Under the pieces are notes generated by a model that was not told the DNA's origin, ran no database searches, and saw nothing but the letters and a program-made list of their open reading frames with translations. A stretch of 64,000 bases of DNA from a bacterium (GTDB lineage: Bacteria; Patescibacteriota; Gracilibacteria; UBA1369; PNNO01), in assembly GCA_013824265.1 (NCBI GenBank), contig PNNO01000005.1:124001-188000 (forward strand), given 5' to 3'. Numbering within the stretch: the stretch's first letter is position 1; each line of letters starts with the position of its first letter. Both the position numbers and the translations under genes were made by a program. This document shows positions 8,938 to 17,211 of this stretch, one piece after another.

Positions 8938-9996
8938 CTAAAAAGTAAAATCGGCACTTGGGATTAGGTTGCTCCATTTTGAGTATTTTGCTTGATTTTT
9001 TTTGTACATAAAATATCCGCACGATGCTACCATTGCCGCATTGTCCGTACAATATGCGATTTTTTTAGGGTACTTAAGCGGAACATTATAGGGCTTTAAT
9101 TTTTCTTCCGCGTGCTGTCTTAGGTTTAAATTTGCCGAGACACCACCAGCTATGTGAATTTCTTTGGGACGATATTCGTCGTATGCTTTTATAATATTAT
9201 CGACAAGTGTTTCGGAAACGGTTTGTTGAAACGTTGCCGCCATGTCTGCTACAAATTGGCTACTTAATTTTTCCGGATCAAATTCTTTTCCATAATGACT
9301 TTGAACTTCGTAAAGTACGGCGGTTTTTAAACCGGAAAAACTAAAATCATAAGGATTATCCAGCTTTGCTTTTGGGAGAGGGAAGGCTTTTTTGTCTCCG
9401 TTTTCTGCGGCTTTTTGAATTGCCGGACCTCCCGGATATCCAAGGCCCAGAAGCTTTGCAACTTTATCAAAAGCTTCTCCTGCTGCATCGTCGCGTGACT
9501 GCCCAATGAGCTCAAATTCGCCGTGGTCTTTCATTAAAACAAGGTCGTTGTGGCCTCCGGAAACGGTAAGAATAAGGATTGGGAAGTTAAAATCTTCACC
9601 GTTGTTTTCGCCGGCGGCGCTCATCTTTCGGTCACACCAATTCCCATATATGTGCGCAAGAATATGATGAACGGGAATAAGCGGTTTTTGTTTAATAAGC
9701 GCGATTGTGGAAGCCGTTAAAGATCCGGTTATAAGGGCGGAAATAAGCCCCGGACCGGGTACCGCTGCAATTGCGTCAATATCTTCCCAAGTTGAATTTG
9801 CTTCTTTTAAAGCCTGCTCGATGACAGGAATAATGTTGATTATATGCTCGCGCGCGGCAACCTCCGGAACAACTCCTCCGGTTTTTTGGTGTATATCAAT
9901 CTGGCTGGCGATTGCGTTGGAGAGAACTTTATGTCCGTCTTCAACAACCGCTATGGCTGTTTCATCACATGATGTTTCTATTCCGAGTATTCGCAT
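8938..9996 (-). CDS. tsaD: tRNA N6-adenosine threonylcarbamoyltransferase TsaD
   Basis: TsaD transfers the threonylcarbamoyl group to A37 of ANN-decoding tRNAs. The start is the ATG at 9996 giving MRILGIETSCDETA, the family N terminus; the upstream extension of the frame is not conserved-looking. The protein has 352 residues. The metal-binding pair is in HHILAHIYG. Also seen are AVPGPGLISAL, LTVSGGHNDL, GYPGGPAIQ and the C-terminal AGGVSANLNLR. It is the first gene of the minus-strand run and diverges from the CCA-adding enzyme gene. Confidence 0.95.
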   Translation of the reverse strand: MRILGIETSCDETAIAVVEDGHKVLSNAIASQIDIHQKTGGVVPEVAAREHIINIIPVIEQALKEANSTWEDIDAIAAVPGPGLISALITGSLTASTIALIKQKPLIPVHHILAHIYGNWCDRKMSAAGENNGEDFNFPILILTVSGGHNDLVLMKDHGEFELIGQSRDDAAGEAFDKVAKLLGLGYPGGPAIQKAAENGDKKAFPLPKAKLDNPYDFSFSGLKTAVLYEVQSHYGKEFDPEKLSSQFVADMAATFQQTVSETLVDNIIKAYDEYRPKEIHIAGGVSANLNLRQHAEEKLKPYNVPLKYPKKIAYCTDNAAMVASCGYFMYKKNQAKYSKWSNLIPSADFTF

Positions 9997-10024
9997 AAGT
10001 CTTATAAAAAGGGTCAATTTATAG

Positions 10025-10030
10025 TATAAT
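10025..10030 (+). promoter_or_regulatory. -10 box upstream of the CCA-adding enzyme gene
   Basis: TATAAT with no good -35 (TTATAA at 10002-10007, 17-base spacing, is the best candidate). It predicts a leader of about 18 bases before the ATG at 10055. Confidence 0.55.
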
Positions 10031-10054
10031 GAAAAGTGATGTAAAAACAAAATA

Positions 10055-11362
10055 ATGAAGCCTACTTCCATAAAAATTATTGAGAAACTGCGTGCCGCGG
10101 GACATGAGGCATACTGGGCCGGTGGTTGCGTGCGGGATATTTTGCTCAGGGTTGAGCCGAATGATTACGATATTGTTACTTCCGCAAAGCCTGATGAAAT
10201 TGAGGAGCTGCTTGAAAAAACCAAGCCTGTAGGCAAGGAATTTGGTGTTATTTTGGTAATCGAAGGCGAGCATGCTTTTGAAGTCGCAACGTTTAGATCC
10301 GATAGCGGATATTCCGACGGGCGCAGGCCGGACGCGGTTCTTTTTACAAACGCAAAAGAAGATGCCGTGCGAAGAGATTTTACGATAAACGGCATGTTTT
10401 ATGATCCAATTGAAGACAGGGTTATTGATTACGTTGAAGGGCAGAAAGATTTGGACGCACAGTTGGTGCGTTTTATCGGCAATCCGCATGAAAGAATTTT
10501 GGAGGATCACTTAAGAATTTTACGCGCGGTTAGATTTAAAAATCAGTTTAATTTCCAATATCATCCGGATACTTACAAGGCTTTAAAAAACAACGCAGCT
10601 TTGATAGAAAATGTTGCGGCTCAGCGTGTTCAGTATGAATTAAACAGGATGATTGAAGGCGCGAACAGGGCTCAGGCATTTGAAGATTTAAGCGAGATTG
10701 GTATTCTTGAGCATGTTATTCCGGAGCTTGAGGCGCTTCACGGAATTCCGCAGCCAAAGGAATATCATCAGGAAGGTGATGTTTGGGATCACAGTTTATT
10801 GGCGCTAAAAAATTGCGACGATCATGCCGCAAGAAATGTAAAATGGGCGTCACTCCTTCATGACGTTGGAAAGGTTGATACGTTTAAACTGAAAGAGAGA
10901 ATAAGATATGACGGGCATGTTGAAAGAAGCAAAGAGATTGTTCATGACATTTTTACGAGACTTAAGTTCCCAAGAAAAGACAGAGAAAAAGTTGAGTGGC
11001 TTGTTGAGCATCACATGATGATGGTTCCGCTTAAGGAACTTCCGGAAGGCAAAGTTGTAAAATGGTTTTTGAAGGAGGATTTTTTAAATCTTATGCAGGT
11101 TTTTGAAGCTGACGCCAAAGGAATTATTCCAACGGATATGTCGCTTTACGATGAGATTTTGGAAAGATATAGGGATGTTGTTAAAGACCTGCCGACAAAG
11201 CCAAAACCGCTTGTAACCGGTAAAGACGTGATGAAAGTTTTGCAAATAGAACCCGGAGAAAAGGTTGGCAAAATTCTTGATGAGGCATGGGAAAAGCAAC
11301 TTGCCAAGGAACTAAAAACGAGAGCCGAAGCCCTCGTTTGGTTGAAATCATTACGTAAGTAA
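10055..11362 (+). CDS. cca: CCA tRNA nucleotidyltransferase (poly(A) polymerase family with HD domain)
   Basis: It adds or repairs the CCA end of tRNAs. The protein has 435 residues. The head motif is GGCVRDILL with the catalytic carboxylates in PNDYDIVTSA. RRDFTINGMFYDP and RILRAVRFKNQF follow, then an HD domain with LLHDVGKVDT near residue 268. The tRNA-Gly gene in this window already encodes CCA, so repair would still be needed. Alternative: a poly(A) polymerase of the same family. The gene converges with the bactofilin-like gene. Confidence 0.88.
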   Translation: MKPTSIKIIEKLRAAGHEAYWAGGCVRDILLRVEPNDYDIVTSAKPDEIEELLEKTKPVGKEFGVILVIEGEHAFEVATFRSDSGYSDGRRPDAVLFTNAKEDAVRRDFTINGMFYDPIEDRVIDYVEGQKDLDAQLVRFIGNPHERILEDHLRILRAVRFKNQFNFQYHPDTYKALKNNAALIENVAAQRVQYELNRMIEGANRAQAFEDLSEIGILEHVIPELEALHGIPQPKEYHQEGDVWDHSLLALKNCDDHAARNVKWASLLHDVGKVDTFKLKERIRYDGHVERSKEIVHDIFTRLKFPRKDREKVEWLVEHHMMMVPLKELPEGKVVKWFLKEDFLNLMQVFEADAKGIIPTDMSLYDEILERYRDVVKDLPTKPKPLVTGKDVMKVLQIEPGEKVGKILDEAWEKQLAKELKTRAEALVWLKSLRK

Positions 11363-11369
11363 ATTCTAC

Positions 11370-12530
11370 TTAAATCTTTTGCAGATTGAGTTTGTTGTAA
11401 AGATCTTTTTTGTGTGTCCAAAGAGCTCCGAATCCGATAACTACAGTTAGGAACGCCACAATCCAGCCTACGAACGGAACAAGTCCGACTATTTCTATAA
11501 TGAATATTCCCAGAGCTGCTATTCCAAAGAGCTTCGCTTTGGTTATTTTCTTTGGATTTATAAGCATTTTACCTATAAATACTCCGGCGTAGATTTTTGC
11601 CAAACACATTGTTATGCAAAGCACTGCCAACAACATACCTGCGAGTGGCAATCCGATTATTGTAATGCTCAAAACTATAACTGATGCAATGCTGCAAAGG
11701 GCTATTACAAGCCCAAGTCCCAAGCTTTTCCATGGGTGTGATTTTGCTATTTCGGCTGTTCCAATTAAAGTTGCCGGAGCCAGCATGACTATAACAAAAG
11801 CCAAAACAAGCATAGATAAATACTGGAATACCTGGAAAATTATATGAAGTTTTGAGAAAAATCCTTTTATGTTTTCGCCTAAATTTGTGTCTTCAACGAT
11901 AAGCTCATTGTATTCTATAAAGCCTTCAACCTGGTCTTCTTTTAGGTCGGCTTTTCTTAAACCGGTGTAAATAAGGTTGCCGTTGATTTTAGCTTTTTCA
12001 GTTAGTGTTATTGTGTCTTGAACCTCAACTTGAACATCTCCGTAGACTGTTCCGCCAATTACTATTTTTCCTCCACCTCCCAAAACATCTTCATTTATTG
12101 TTCCCAGTACATTCGCAAATCCGCTTCCCAAAATTAGAGATCCGCCGATAAGGCTTTCGGAAGCAATATTAATCTGTCCTCCTGGTAGAATTAGGTCATC
12201 ACCTACATTGCCGTTAATAAAGATTGAACCGCCTGTTGCTCTTAAATCGTCGCCGACATTGCCGTTTACTGTTATTTGGCCACCAACTACAACAAGGTCT
12301 CCACTTATGTCTCCGTTAATCATTAAAGATCCGCCAACTACATAAAGGTCACCTTCGATATCGCTTTCCATTGTTACCATACCGCCTGCCACATAGGCGT
12401 CATCAAGGATTGCTTCTGTGGAAGAAAGTTCGTCTTGAGCAAGAAAAACAACTGCTGATGTTGTTGGGATTGTAAACGCAACTAACAGTGCGCATGAAAT
12501 AAGCGCCGTGATGAAACTACGTTTGGTCAT
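11370..12530 (-). CDS. Secreted/membrane bactofilin-like beta-helix protein
   Basis: The protein has 386 residues and a signal peptide ending near IPTTSA. Residues ~45-190 are regular 18-20 residue repeats of the form GDLxVxGGxIxINGxVxGDL, the pattern of polymer-forming (bactofilin) beta-helices. Residues ~225-375 contain four or five membrane spans. Known bactofilins are cytosolic scaffolds; here a signal peptide places the helix outside, anchored by the C-terminal membrane domain. Its role is unknown; an envelope scaffold is plausible. Confidence 0.7.
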   Translation of the reverse strand: MTKRSFITALISCALLVAFTIPTTSAVVFLAQDELSSTEAILDDAYVAGGMVTMESDIEGDLYVVGGSLMINGDISGDLVVVGGQITVNGNVGDDLRATGGSIFINGNVGDDLILPGGQINIASESLIGGSLILGSGFANVLGTINEDVLGGGGKIVIGGTVYGDVQVEVQDTITLTEKAKINGNLIYTGLRKADLKEDQVEGFIEYNELIVEDTNLGENIKGFFSKLHIIFQVFQYLSMLVLAFVIVMLAPATLIGTAEIAKSHPWKSLGLGLVIALCSIASVIVLSITIIGLPLAGMLLAVLCITMCLAKIYAGVFIGKMLINPKKITKAKLFGIAALGIFIIEIVGLVPFVGWIVAFLTVVIGFGALWTHKKDLYNKLNLQKI

Positions 12531-12563
12531 GGAAGTTTAGGTTAATTTACGAGCTCATTATAA

Positions 12564-13940
12564 TTACAGCCTATCCAGCTTGCAAACTGTTTCAATATGA
12601 TAGGTGTGTGGGACCATGTCGACAGGTTGTACTACCGTAAGCTTATATTTGTTTTCGCAAAGAATTTTAAGGTCGCGAGAAAGTGTTGCGGGATTGCAGG
12701 AAACATACACTATTTTTTTTGCTCCTATCTCAAGTAAATGTTTGCAAAGAATATCTCCAAGTCCGTTTCTTGGCGGATCGACAATGATAATATTAGGCTT
12801 GTCTTCGCGGTTTTTTATTATTTCAAAAGCATCGCCGGCTTGATAGCTAGCGTTTGTTACTTCGTTTAATTTTGCGTTTTGCTCTGCATTTTCAATCGCA
12901 TTTTTGTTTATATCAACGCCAAAAACAGATTTTGCTTTATGCGCGCAAAAAAGTCCGATCGTACCTGTTCCGCAAAAAAGATCATAAACTGTATCCCTTT
13001 TTGTGACCTTTCCAAGTGCTAAAACCTGATTGTACAAAAGTTCGGCCTGCAATGTGTTAGGCTGGAAAAATGCGTCCGGAAGAATATCAAAAGATAATTT
13101 TTTCTTCGTGTTTATATGAAGTTCTTCTGTTAAAGCCGGTTTCCCAAAAATATTTTTAGCCTTAAATGCCGTTTTATCACCTTTTTTTGCAATATGCTTT
13201 GTTATATAAATCGAGGTCGGTTTTTTTATGTCGTCATTTTCTGTTAATAGCTCGATAAACGCTTTTTCATATTGAAATTCTTCATGTGAAGTTACAAGAT
13301 TTATAAGCCGTTCTCCGGTTCTTTTGCCTTCACGCACGGTTAGTGTGCGTAGAAGTCCGGTATTTGTTTTGTAATCGTAAGCTTTAAGATTTTTTTCTCT
13401 GGCAAATTTTTGGACGAGCCCAACAAGAATTCCAATGTCATTGCTTTCTAAATAGCATTCTTTAAGCTCAAAAACATCATATCGATATCCCTTTGGATGA
13501 AGTCCCAAAAAGATCTGATCCGTTTGATTCATGCTAAAACTGAACTCCATTTTATTTCTGTAGAACCATGGGTTTTCACATCCGATAATTTTTTCCACGG
13601 GAGGATTTTTAAATCCACCAATGTGTTCAAGGGCTTCTGTAACCTGTGATTCTTTAAAGTTTAATTGCTCTTTGTAATCCAGATATTGCAGACTGCATCC
13701 GCCGCATTCGTTAAAATGAGCGCACTTTGGAGCGATTCTTTTTGAAGAAGGCTTGATGATTTCTTCAAGTTTAGCTTCAAGAAAATTTGGTTTAATTTTG
13801 GTTAGAGTTGCGGAAATTTTGTCTCCCGGAACCGTGTTTTCCACAAAGACAACCTTTTCTTCGTGGTGACCCATTCCGGCTCCGCCAAAAGCTATTTTGG
13901 TTATCTCGATCTGAATTGATTCTCCTTTCTTAAGCTGCAT
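12564..13940 (-). CDS. 23S rRNA (uracil-5-)-methyltransferase, RlmD/RumA type
   Basis: The chosen ATG at 13940 starts a typical TRAM domain (MQLKKGESIQIEITKIAFGG); a TTG at 13988 would add 16 unlike residues. The protein has 458 residues. The iron-sulfur cysteines appear in CAHFNECGGCSLQY, the SAM-binding motif is DLFCGTGTIGLF, and the catalytic cysteine is in VYVSCNPATLSRDL. Members methylate U747 or U1939 of 23S rRNA or U54 of tRNA; which one cannot be told here. It diverges from rlmH, which modifies the same rRNA. Confidence 0.88.
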   Translation of the reverse strand: MQLKKGESIQIEITKIAFGGAGMGHHEEKVVFVENTVPGDKISATLTKIKPNFLEAKLEEIIKPSSKRIAPKCAHFNECGGCSLQYLDYKEQLNFKESQVTEALEHIGGFKNPPVEKIIGCENPWFYRNKMEFSFSMNQTDQIFLGLHPKGYRYDVFELKECYLESNDIGILVGLVQKFAREKNLKAYDYKTNTGLLRTLTVREGKRTGERLINLVTSHEEFQYEKAFIELLTENDDIKKPTSIYITKHIAKKGDKTAFKAKNIFGKPALTEELHINTKKKLSFDILPDAFFQPNTLQAELLYNQVLALGKVTKRDTVYDLFCGTGTIGLFCAHKAKSVFGVDINKNAIENAEQNAKLNEVTNASYQAGDAFEIIKNREDKPNIIIVDPPRNGLGDILCKHLLEIGAKKIVYVSCNPATLSRDLKILCENKYKLTVVQPVDMVPHTYHIETVCKLDRL

Positions 13941-13987
13941 GCCTTGAGTTATACTAAAACGCGCACATACTACATGAAACGCGGACA

Positions 13988-14407
13988 ATGCTCCATATAC
14001 AAATTATACAGGTTGGAAAAACAAGAGATTCTTACTTTAAAGAAGCCGAAAGCGAATATGTAAAAAGATTGAGTAGATACGGCAAAATAACAGTTGATAC
14101 CGTGGAGGATGATGATAAAATTTTGTCGCGCGTGAATAAAGATTCTTATGTAATGGCTTTAGTAATAGAAGGTCGGCAATTTTCTTCCGAAGAGTTTGCG
14201 GAAAAACTGCGCGAGATCGGCAAAAAAGGACACGTGACTTTTGTAATCGGAGGGCCGCATGGTCTGCCCGCTGAAGTTATTAAATCGAGCGATTTTTCTC
14301 TTTCTTTTTCAAAAATGACATTCACCCATCAAATGATTCGCGTGATTTTGTTAGAACAGATTTACAGGGCGTGTACGATAATCGAGGGTAAAAAATACCA
14401 TTATTAA
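13988..14407 (+). CDS. rlmH: 23S rRNA pseudouridine1915 N3-methyltransferase RlmH
   Basis: A SPOUT-fold methyltransferase acting on helix 69 of 23S rRNA in assembled ribosomes. It has 139 residues, slightly shorter than the usual ~155. The N terminus IQIIQVGKTRDSYFKEAE, the glycine loop VIGGPHGLP, and the C-terminal SFSKMTFTHQMIRVILLEQ with a final KKYHY are all diagnostic. It converges with the three small paralogs, with a hairpin between. Confidence 0.95.
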   Translation: MLHIQIIQVGKTRDSYFKEAESEYVKRLSRYGKITVDTVEDDDKILSRVNKDSYVMALVIEGRQFSSEEFAEKLREIGKKGHVTFVIGGPHGLPAEVIKSSDFSLSFSKMTFTHQMIRVILLEQIYRACTIIEGKKYHY

Positions 14408-14445
14408 AAAGGTAGGGGGCCGCGCATTGTTATACGCAAGCCCCC
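14406..14445 (-). terminator. Hairpin terminator after the three small paralogs
   Basis: GGGGGC (14415-14420) pairs with GCCCCC (14440-14445), with inner GCG/CGC pairs. Read on the minus strand the stem is followed by TACC and five T's (14406-14410). It serves the minus-strand trio and may also slow plus-strand readthrough from rlmH. Confidence 0.65.
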
Positions 14446-14467
14446 ATAAGGTGATCATTCATCATCA

Positions 14468-14689
14468 TCAGCATTGGCGAAGGAGGGCGACGAGCTGCGT
14501 ACGCAACTCGTAGTCGGAAAGTGCGCCTTCGTTGGACTTGATCTGCCCAACTGAGATGGTTCCTTTCTCCGTTTGTCTGTAGACATGGACTACCTCCATG
14601 CTACTGTTCGGCCCCCCTCTTTCGAGAAGAATTCCTTCGTACTCTTTTTCGATTATCCTCAGTTTTGTCAAACTAAACCGGTTGTTCAT
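14468..14689 (-). CDS. Unknown small protein, tandem paralog 3 of 3 (73 aa)
   Basis: I do not recognise the family. The 73 residues align with the two genes upstream of it: an N-terminal segment, a core of two predicted strands around VVHVYRQTEKGTISVGQIKS, then a helix (YELRTQLVALL). It lacks the PRQRF motif of its two paralogs and is the most divergent. AGGAGG lies 5 bases before the ATG, a perfect Shine-Dalgarno overlapping the upstream gene's TAG. The frame ends with four consecutive TGA codons (14459-14470). Confidence 0.7.
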   Translation of the reverse strand: MNNRFSLTKLRIIEKEYEGILLERGGPNSSMEVVHVYRQTEKGTISVGQIKSNEGALSDYELRTQLVALLRQC

Positions 14690-14698
14690 GTGTACCTC

Positions 14699-14908
14699 CT
14701 ACTTGTGAATTATCCCTTCGAGTTTTTGCAGTAGCTCTTCTTTACTGAAGAATAGCGCTTCGGACTTAATAGTCCCAAGGCGCCGTCCGTCCCTTGTTAC
14801 ATTAAAACGCTGCCGCGGCTCATGCTGCGGTGTGTCGGGTACAGTCAAACTGATTCCCAAACCTTTAGCGATTTCTTCGACTTCCAAATCTCTTACGGGG
14901 TTTGACAT
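14699..14908 (-). CDS. Unknown small protein, tandem paralog 2 of 3 (69 aa)
   Basis: The ATG at 14908 is preferred over a GTG two codons upstream because AGGAGG lies 5 bases before it, the same spacing as in the next gene. The 69-residue product has the family pattern EPRQRFNVTRDGRRLGTIKS, then FFSKEELLQKLEGI. Predicted fold is two strands and a helix. It has no signal peptide, membrane span or cysteine pair. Its stop TAG forms part of the next gene's ribosome binding site. Function unknown. Confidence 0.72.
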   Translation of the reverse strand: MSNPVRDLEVEEIAKGLGISLTVPDTPQHEPRQRFNVTRDGRRLGTIKSEALFFSKEELLQKLEGIIHK

Positions 14909-14917
14909 ATTCACCTC

Positions 14918-15145
14918 CTAGTGAAGTTCCATGATTTTGGTTCGAAGTTCCATTATCTTGTTGCGCAGTTCCTCCTCGTTGAAGAATTTGTCATTCGCCA
15001 TTATTTCACCGAGATAAGTGTCATTTCCATCGTCGTTGCGAACCGAGAATCTCTGTCTCGGATGTTTGTAGGTAACATCCTGTTCGTTCAGGATCACCCC
15101 TAATTCTGGCTCTAGTTCTCTGATTTTGGAAAACTTCAATTTCAT
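14918..15145 (-). CDS. Unknown small protein, tandem paralog 1 of 3 (75 aa)
   Basis: The ATG at 15145 follows AGGAG by 10 bases; a longer reading from upstream TTG codons adds unlike sequence. The product shares PRQRFSVRN, the LGEIMAN strand and FFNEEELRNKIMEL with the next gene. It ends with an imperfect heptad repeat (IMELRTKIMELH), a short coiled-coil-like tail. It is the first gene after a consensus promoter and a ~110-base leader. Composition is more GC-rich than in neighbouring genes. Function unknown. Confidence 0.72.
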   Translation of the reverse strand: MKLKFSKIRELEPELGVILNEQDVTYKHPRQRFSVRNDDGNDTYLGEIMANDKFFNEEELRNKIMELRTKIMELH

Positions 15146-15261
15146 GGCTGCTTTACTCCTATTTGAGTGAGGGAAAAAGAGTGATGATGATGTCAATGAT
15201 CGGCTGAAGTGATAACGCGCAAATACTGGATTGTACTGGCGAAACCACAAATCAGGAAGGG

Positions 15262-15289
15262 ATTATAAATGTTCGTATGGGTATGTCAA
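15262..15289 (-). promoter_or_regulatory. Consensus promoter for the three small paralogs
   Basis: On the minus strand TTGACA (15289-15284) and TATAAT (15267-15262) are 16 bases apart, both hexamers perfect. The predicted start near 15255 gives a leader of about 110 bases, long for this genome. Confidence 0.8.
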
Positions 15290-15311
15290 ACTTTCCCGGC
15301 TCGACAACTGC

Positions 15312-15340
15312 TTGACAAAACCTAAGAAATAGTACAAAAT
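15312..15340 (+). promoter_or_regulatory. Promoter of the first SLH gene of the cluster
   Basis: TTGACA (15312-15317) with CAAAAT at 15335-15340 (17 bases). The stretch from here to the ATG resembles that before the next SLH gene, including ATATCCTTCTT against ATATCCTTTCTT. Confidence 0.65.
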
Positions 15341-15368
15341 ATCCTTCTTAATATTAAAGTCAATAGTT

Positions 15369-16175
15369 ATGCATATGTTAAAAAACCTTTTGTTAAGCTT
15401 CTTGAGTCTTGTTTTGGTGGCAAGCGCGGCTACGCCAGTTTCGGCATATAAATACACAATGCCGAGCAATCCATTGTACAAGTACACGACTCCGTCAAAT
15501 CCATATACTTATACGACCCCTACGAATCCGTACAAATATACGATGCCCTCGAATCCATTGTACAAATACACGACTCCCGGAACGATTTATGAAAAAGATG
15601 ACGATAATTTTAACGATCAGGACTGCATCGTAAATCCTTTTAGCGATATAGAGGGGCATCCGGCTGAAAAATATATTGTGGAACTTACATGCATTGGCCT
15701 TTTACGCGGATACGAAGATGGCACTTTTAGGCCTGACAACACAATTACCCGTGCCGAAATCCTAAAAATTTCCATGATGGCCGCAGGGCTTGAACCAAAC
15801 GGTGGAACAAATGAACTTAACCTTTATTTTTCTGATCTTGGTGATTGGCAGGCTCCTTGGGTGAACACCGCTTTTGAACTTGGAATAGTTGAAGGATATA
15901 ACAACGGAGATGGCGTGACCTACTATTACGCGCCAAATAATCCGGTAAACAGAGCGGAAGGAATTAAATTAATGCTCGCAACTTTTGGAATTTATCCCGG
16001 AGAAATGAATCAAAGTTCATTTACGGACGTTTCCGGATGGATGACTCCGTGGGTGGAAGTGGCTTATGGGATAGGAATCATAGATATGCCATCAAGTGGT
16101 AAATTTTATCCCGCTTCTTCACTTACACGTGGTGACGCGGCGATGTATTTGTCGCGTATGATAAACTCGCTTTAG
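15369..16175 (+). CDS. SLH-domain secreted protein with Tyr/Thr/Pro repeats
   Basis: The protein has 268 residues and a signal peptide ending near PVSA (residue 26). Residues 27-70 hold five copies of YxYT(T/M)P(S/T)NP. Three SLH domains fill ~88-268, with FSDIEGHPAEKY, GYEDGTFRPDNTITRAE and FTDVSGWMTPWVE. SLH modules anchor proteins to the cell wall; the repeat could be a wall-spanning or adhesive linker. ATGCATATG offers two close starts. It has its own promoter. Confidence 0.82.
   Translation: MHMLKNLLLSFLSLVLVASAATPVSAYKYTMPSNPLYKYTTPSNPYTYTTPTNPYKYTMPSNPLYKYTTPGTIYEKDDDNFNDQDCIVNPFSDIEGHPAEKYIVELTCIGLLRGYEDGTFRPDNTITRAEILKISMMAAGLEPNGGTNELNLYFSDLGDWQAPWVNTAFELGIVEGYNNGDGVTYYYAPNNPVNRAEGIKLMLATFGIYPGEMNQSSFTDVSGWMTPWVEVAYGIGIIDMPSSGKFYPASSLTRGDAAMYLSRMINSL
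15447..15578 (+). repeat. Intragenic repeats coding YxYTxPxNP units
   Basis: Five units of 27-30 bases encode the Tyr-Thr-Pro motif at residues 27, 37, 46, 55 and 65. The unit TACAAGTACACGACTCC recurs with third-position changes, so it is a protein repeat rather than a CRISPR-type array. Confidence 0.8.
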
Positions 16176-16178
16176 TAC

Positions 16179-16207
16179 TTGACAAAAGCCTCATAATTTG
16201 TTTTAAT
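16179..16207 (+). promoter_or_regulatory. Promoter of the second SLH gene
   Basis: TTGACA (16179-16184) and TTTAAT (16202-16207) are 17 bases apart, 30 bases before the ATG at 16237. The leader resembles that of the preceding SLH gene. Confidence 0.7.
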
Positions 16208-16236
16208 GATATCCTTTCTTTAAATAATCAATACTT

Positions 16237-17187
16237 ATGCGTTTATCAAAACTTTTCTCAGGATTGCTTTTAATGGCATTACTTGTGACGAATATGGTTT
16301 CAACCGTACAGGCTGCAACCTATGAATATATTGAAGGATACGGAATGGTTGAAATTGTGGAATCGGATGATTACTACCCAACTCCTGCTGTTGATAACAG
16401 CGGTACATTTGGTTTAAGTGTTGAAGACTTTAGATACATGTGCACTGATACGGGAGGAGAATGGGACATAGTAAGTGGAAGACATATTTGTTATTGCTCA
16501 CAAGGTGAATTTAACTATCCGTTTGGATGCTTGGAAGAAGCACCTTATTACACAGAGCCCGATTATACTGATGACTCTGACTATACTGAGCAGTCTGACG
16601 ACGACTACAACTATAACTACGACAACTACGATTATGACGGTTTTTGGGATATAGAAGGTAGCGAGTATGAATGGTACATCGAAGAGCTTGCTTCAATGGG
16701 AATAATTAAAGGTTACAGCGATGGAAGTTTCCGTCCGGATGAGCCGGTTACTCGCGCCGAAATGGCCAAGATGGTTTTAATGGCTGCTAATCTTGAAACA
16801 ATGCCATGCGACGAAGATAGAAATAAATTCTTTTCCGATCTTGATAATTGGCAGGCTCCTTGGGTTAATGCCGGCTACAGAATGGATATAATAGAAGGCT
16901 ACAGTGGCTATGAAAGCGGAGTTAGGCTTTTTAAGCCAAACAATAATGTTAATCGTGTTGAAGGAGTTAAACTTGTTTTAGCGGCTTTTGGCCGAAGACC
17001 TTTGGATCTTGGTAAAACGTCTTTTTCGGATGTTCATGATTGGATGGTCCCTTGGATCGAAGACGCTTACAGAATCGGACTTATAGACAGACCTTCAAAT
17101 GGTCGATTTTATCCCGGAGATGCAATGACTCGAGGCATGGCTGCCAAAGTTATTGTGAAAATGCTTCAGTATTCCGGAGACATCTAA
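16237..17187 (+). CDS. SLH-domain secreted protein with acidic Tyr/Asp linker
   Basis: The protein has 316 residues with a signal peptide ending near TVQA. A cysteine pair region (MCTDTGGEWDIVSGRHICYC) is followed by a strongly acidic linker of Asp/Tyr/Asn at ~100-132. Three SLH domains follow (WDIEGSEYEWYIE, GYSDGSFRPDEPVTRAE, FSDVHDWMVPWIE). The SLH half aligns with that of the preceding gene, and their promoters also align, so this is a duplicate that diverged in the linker. Confidence 0.82.
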   Translation: MRLSKLFSGLLLMALLVTNMVSTVQAATYEYIEGYGMVEIVESDDYYPTPAVDNSGTFGLSVEDFRYMCTDTGGEWDIVSGRHICYCSQGEFNYPFGCLEEAPYYTEPDYTDDSDYTEQSDDDYNYNYDNYDYDGFWDIEGSEYEWYIEELASMGIIKGYSDGSFRPDEPVTRAEMAKMVLMAANLETMPCDEDRNKFFSDLDNWQAPWVNAGYRMDIIEGYSGYESGVRLFKPNNNVNRVEGVKLVLAAFGRRPLDLGKTSFSDVHDWMVPWIEDAYRIGLIDRPSNGRFYPGDAMTRGMAAKVIVKMLQYSGDI

Positions 17188-17211
17188 AATCATACTGTAA
17201 GGGTTGCGCAC

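Noticed and set aside
9997-10071. Longer TsaD from 10071
   Set aside because: It adds 25 residues not in the family; MRILGIETSCDET is the standard start.
13941-13988. Longer RlmD from a TTG at 13988
   Set aside because: The added 16 residues do not resemble the family and the TRAM domain starts at the ATG at 13940.
15447-15578. CRISPR-like array
   Set aside because: The repeats are in frame, vary at third positions and encode YxYTTPSNP; no spacers or cas genes.
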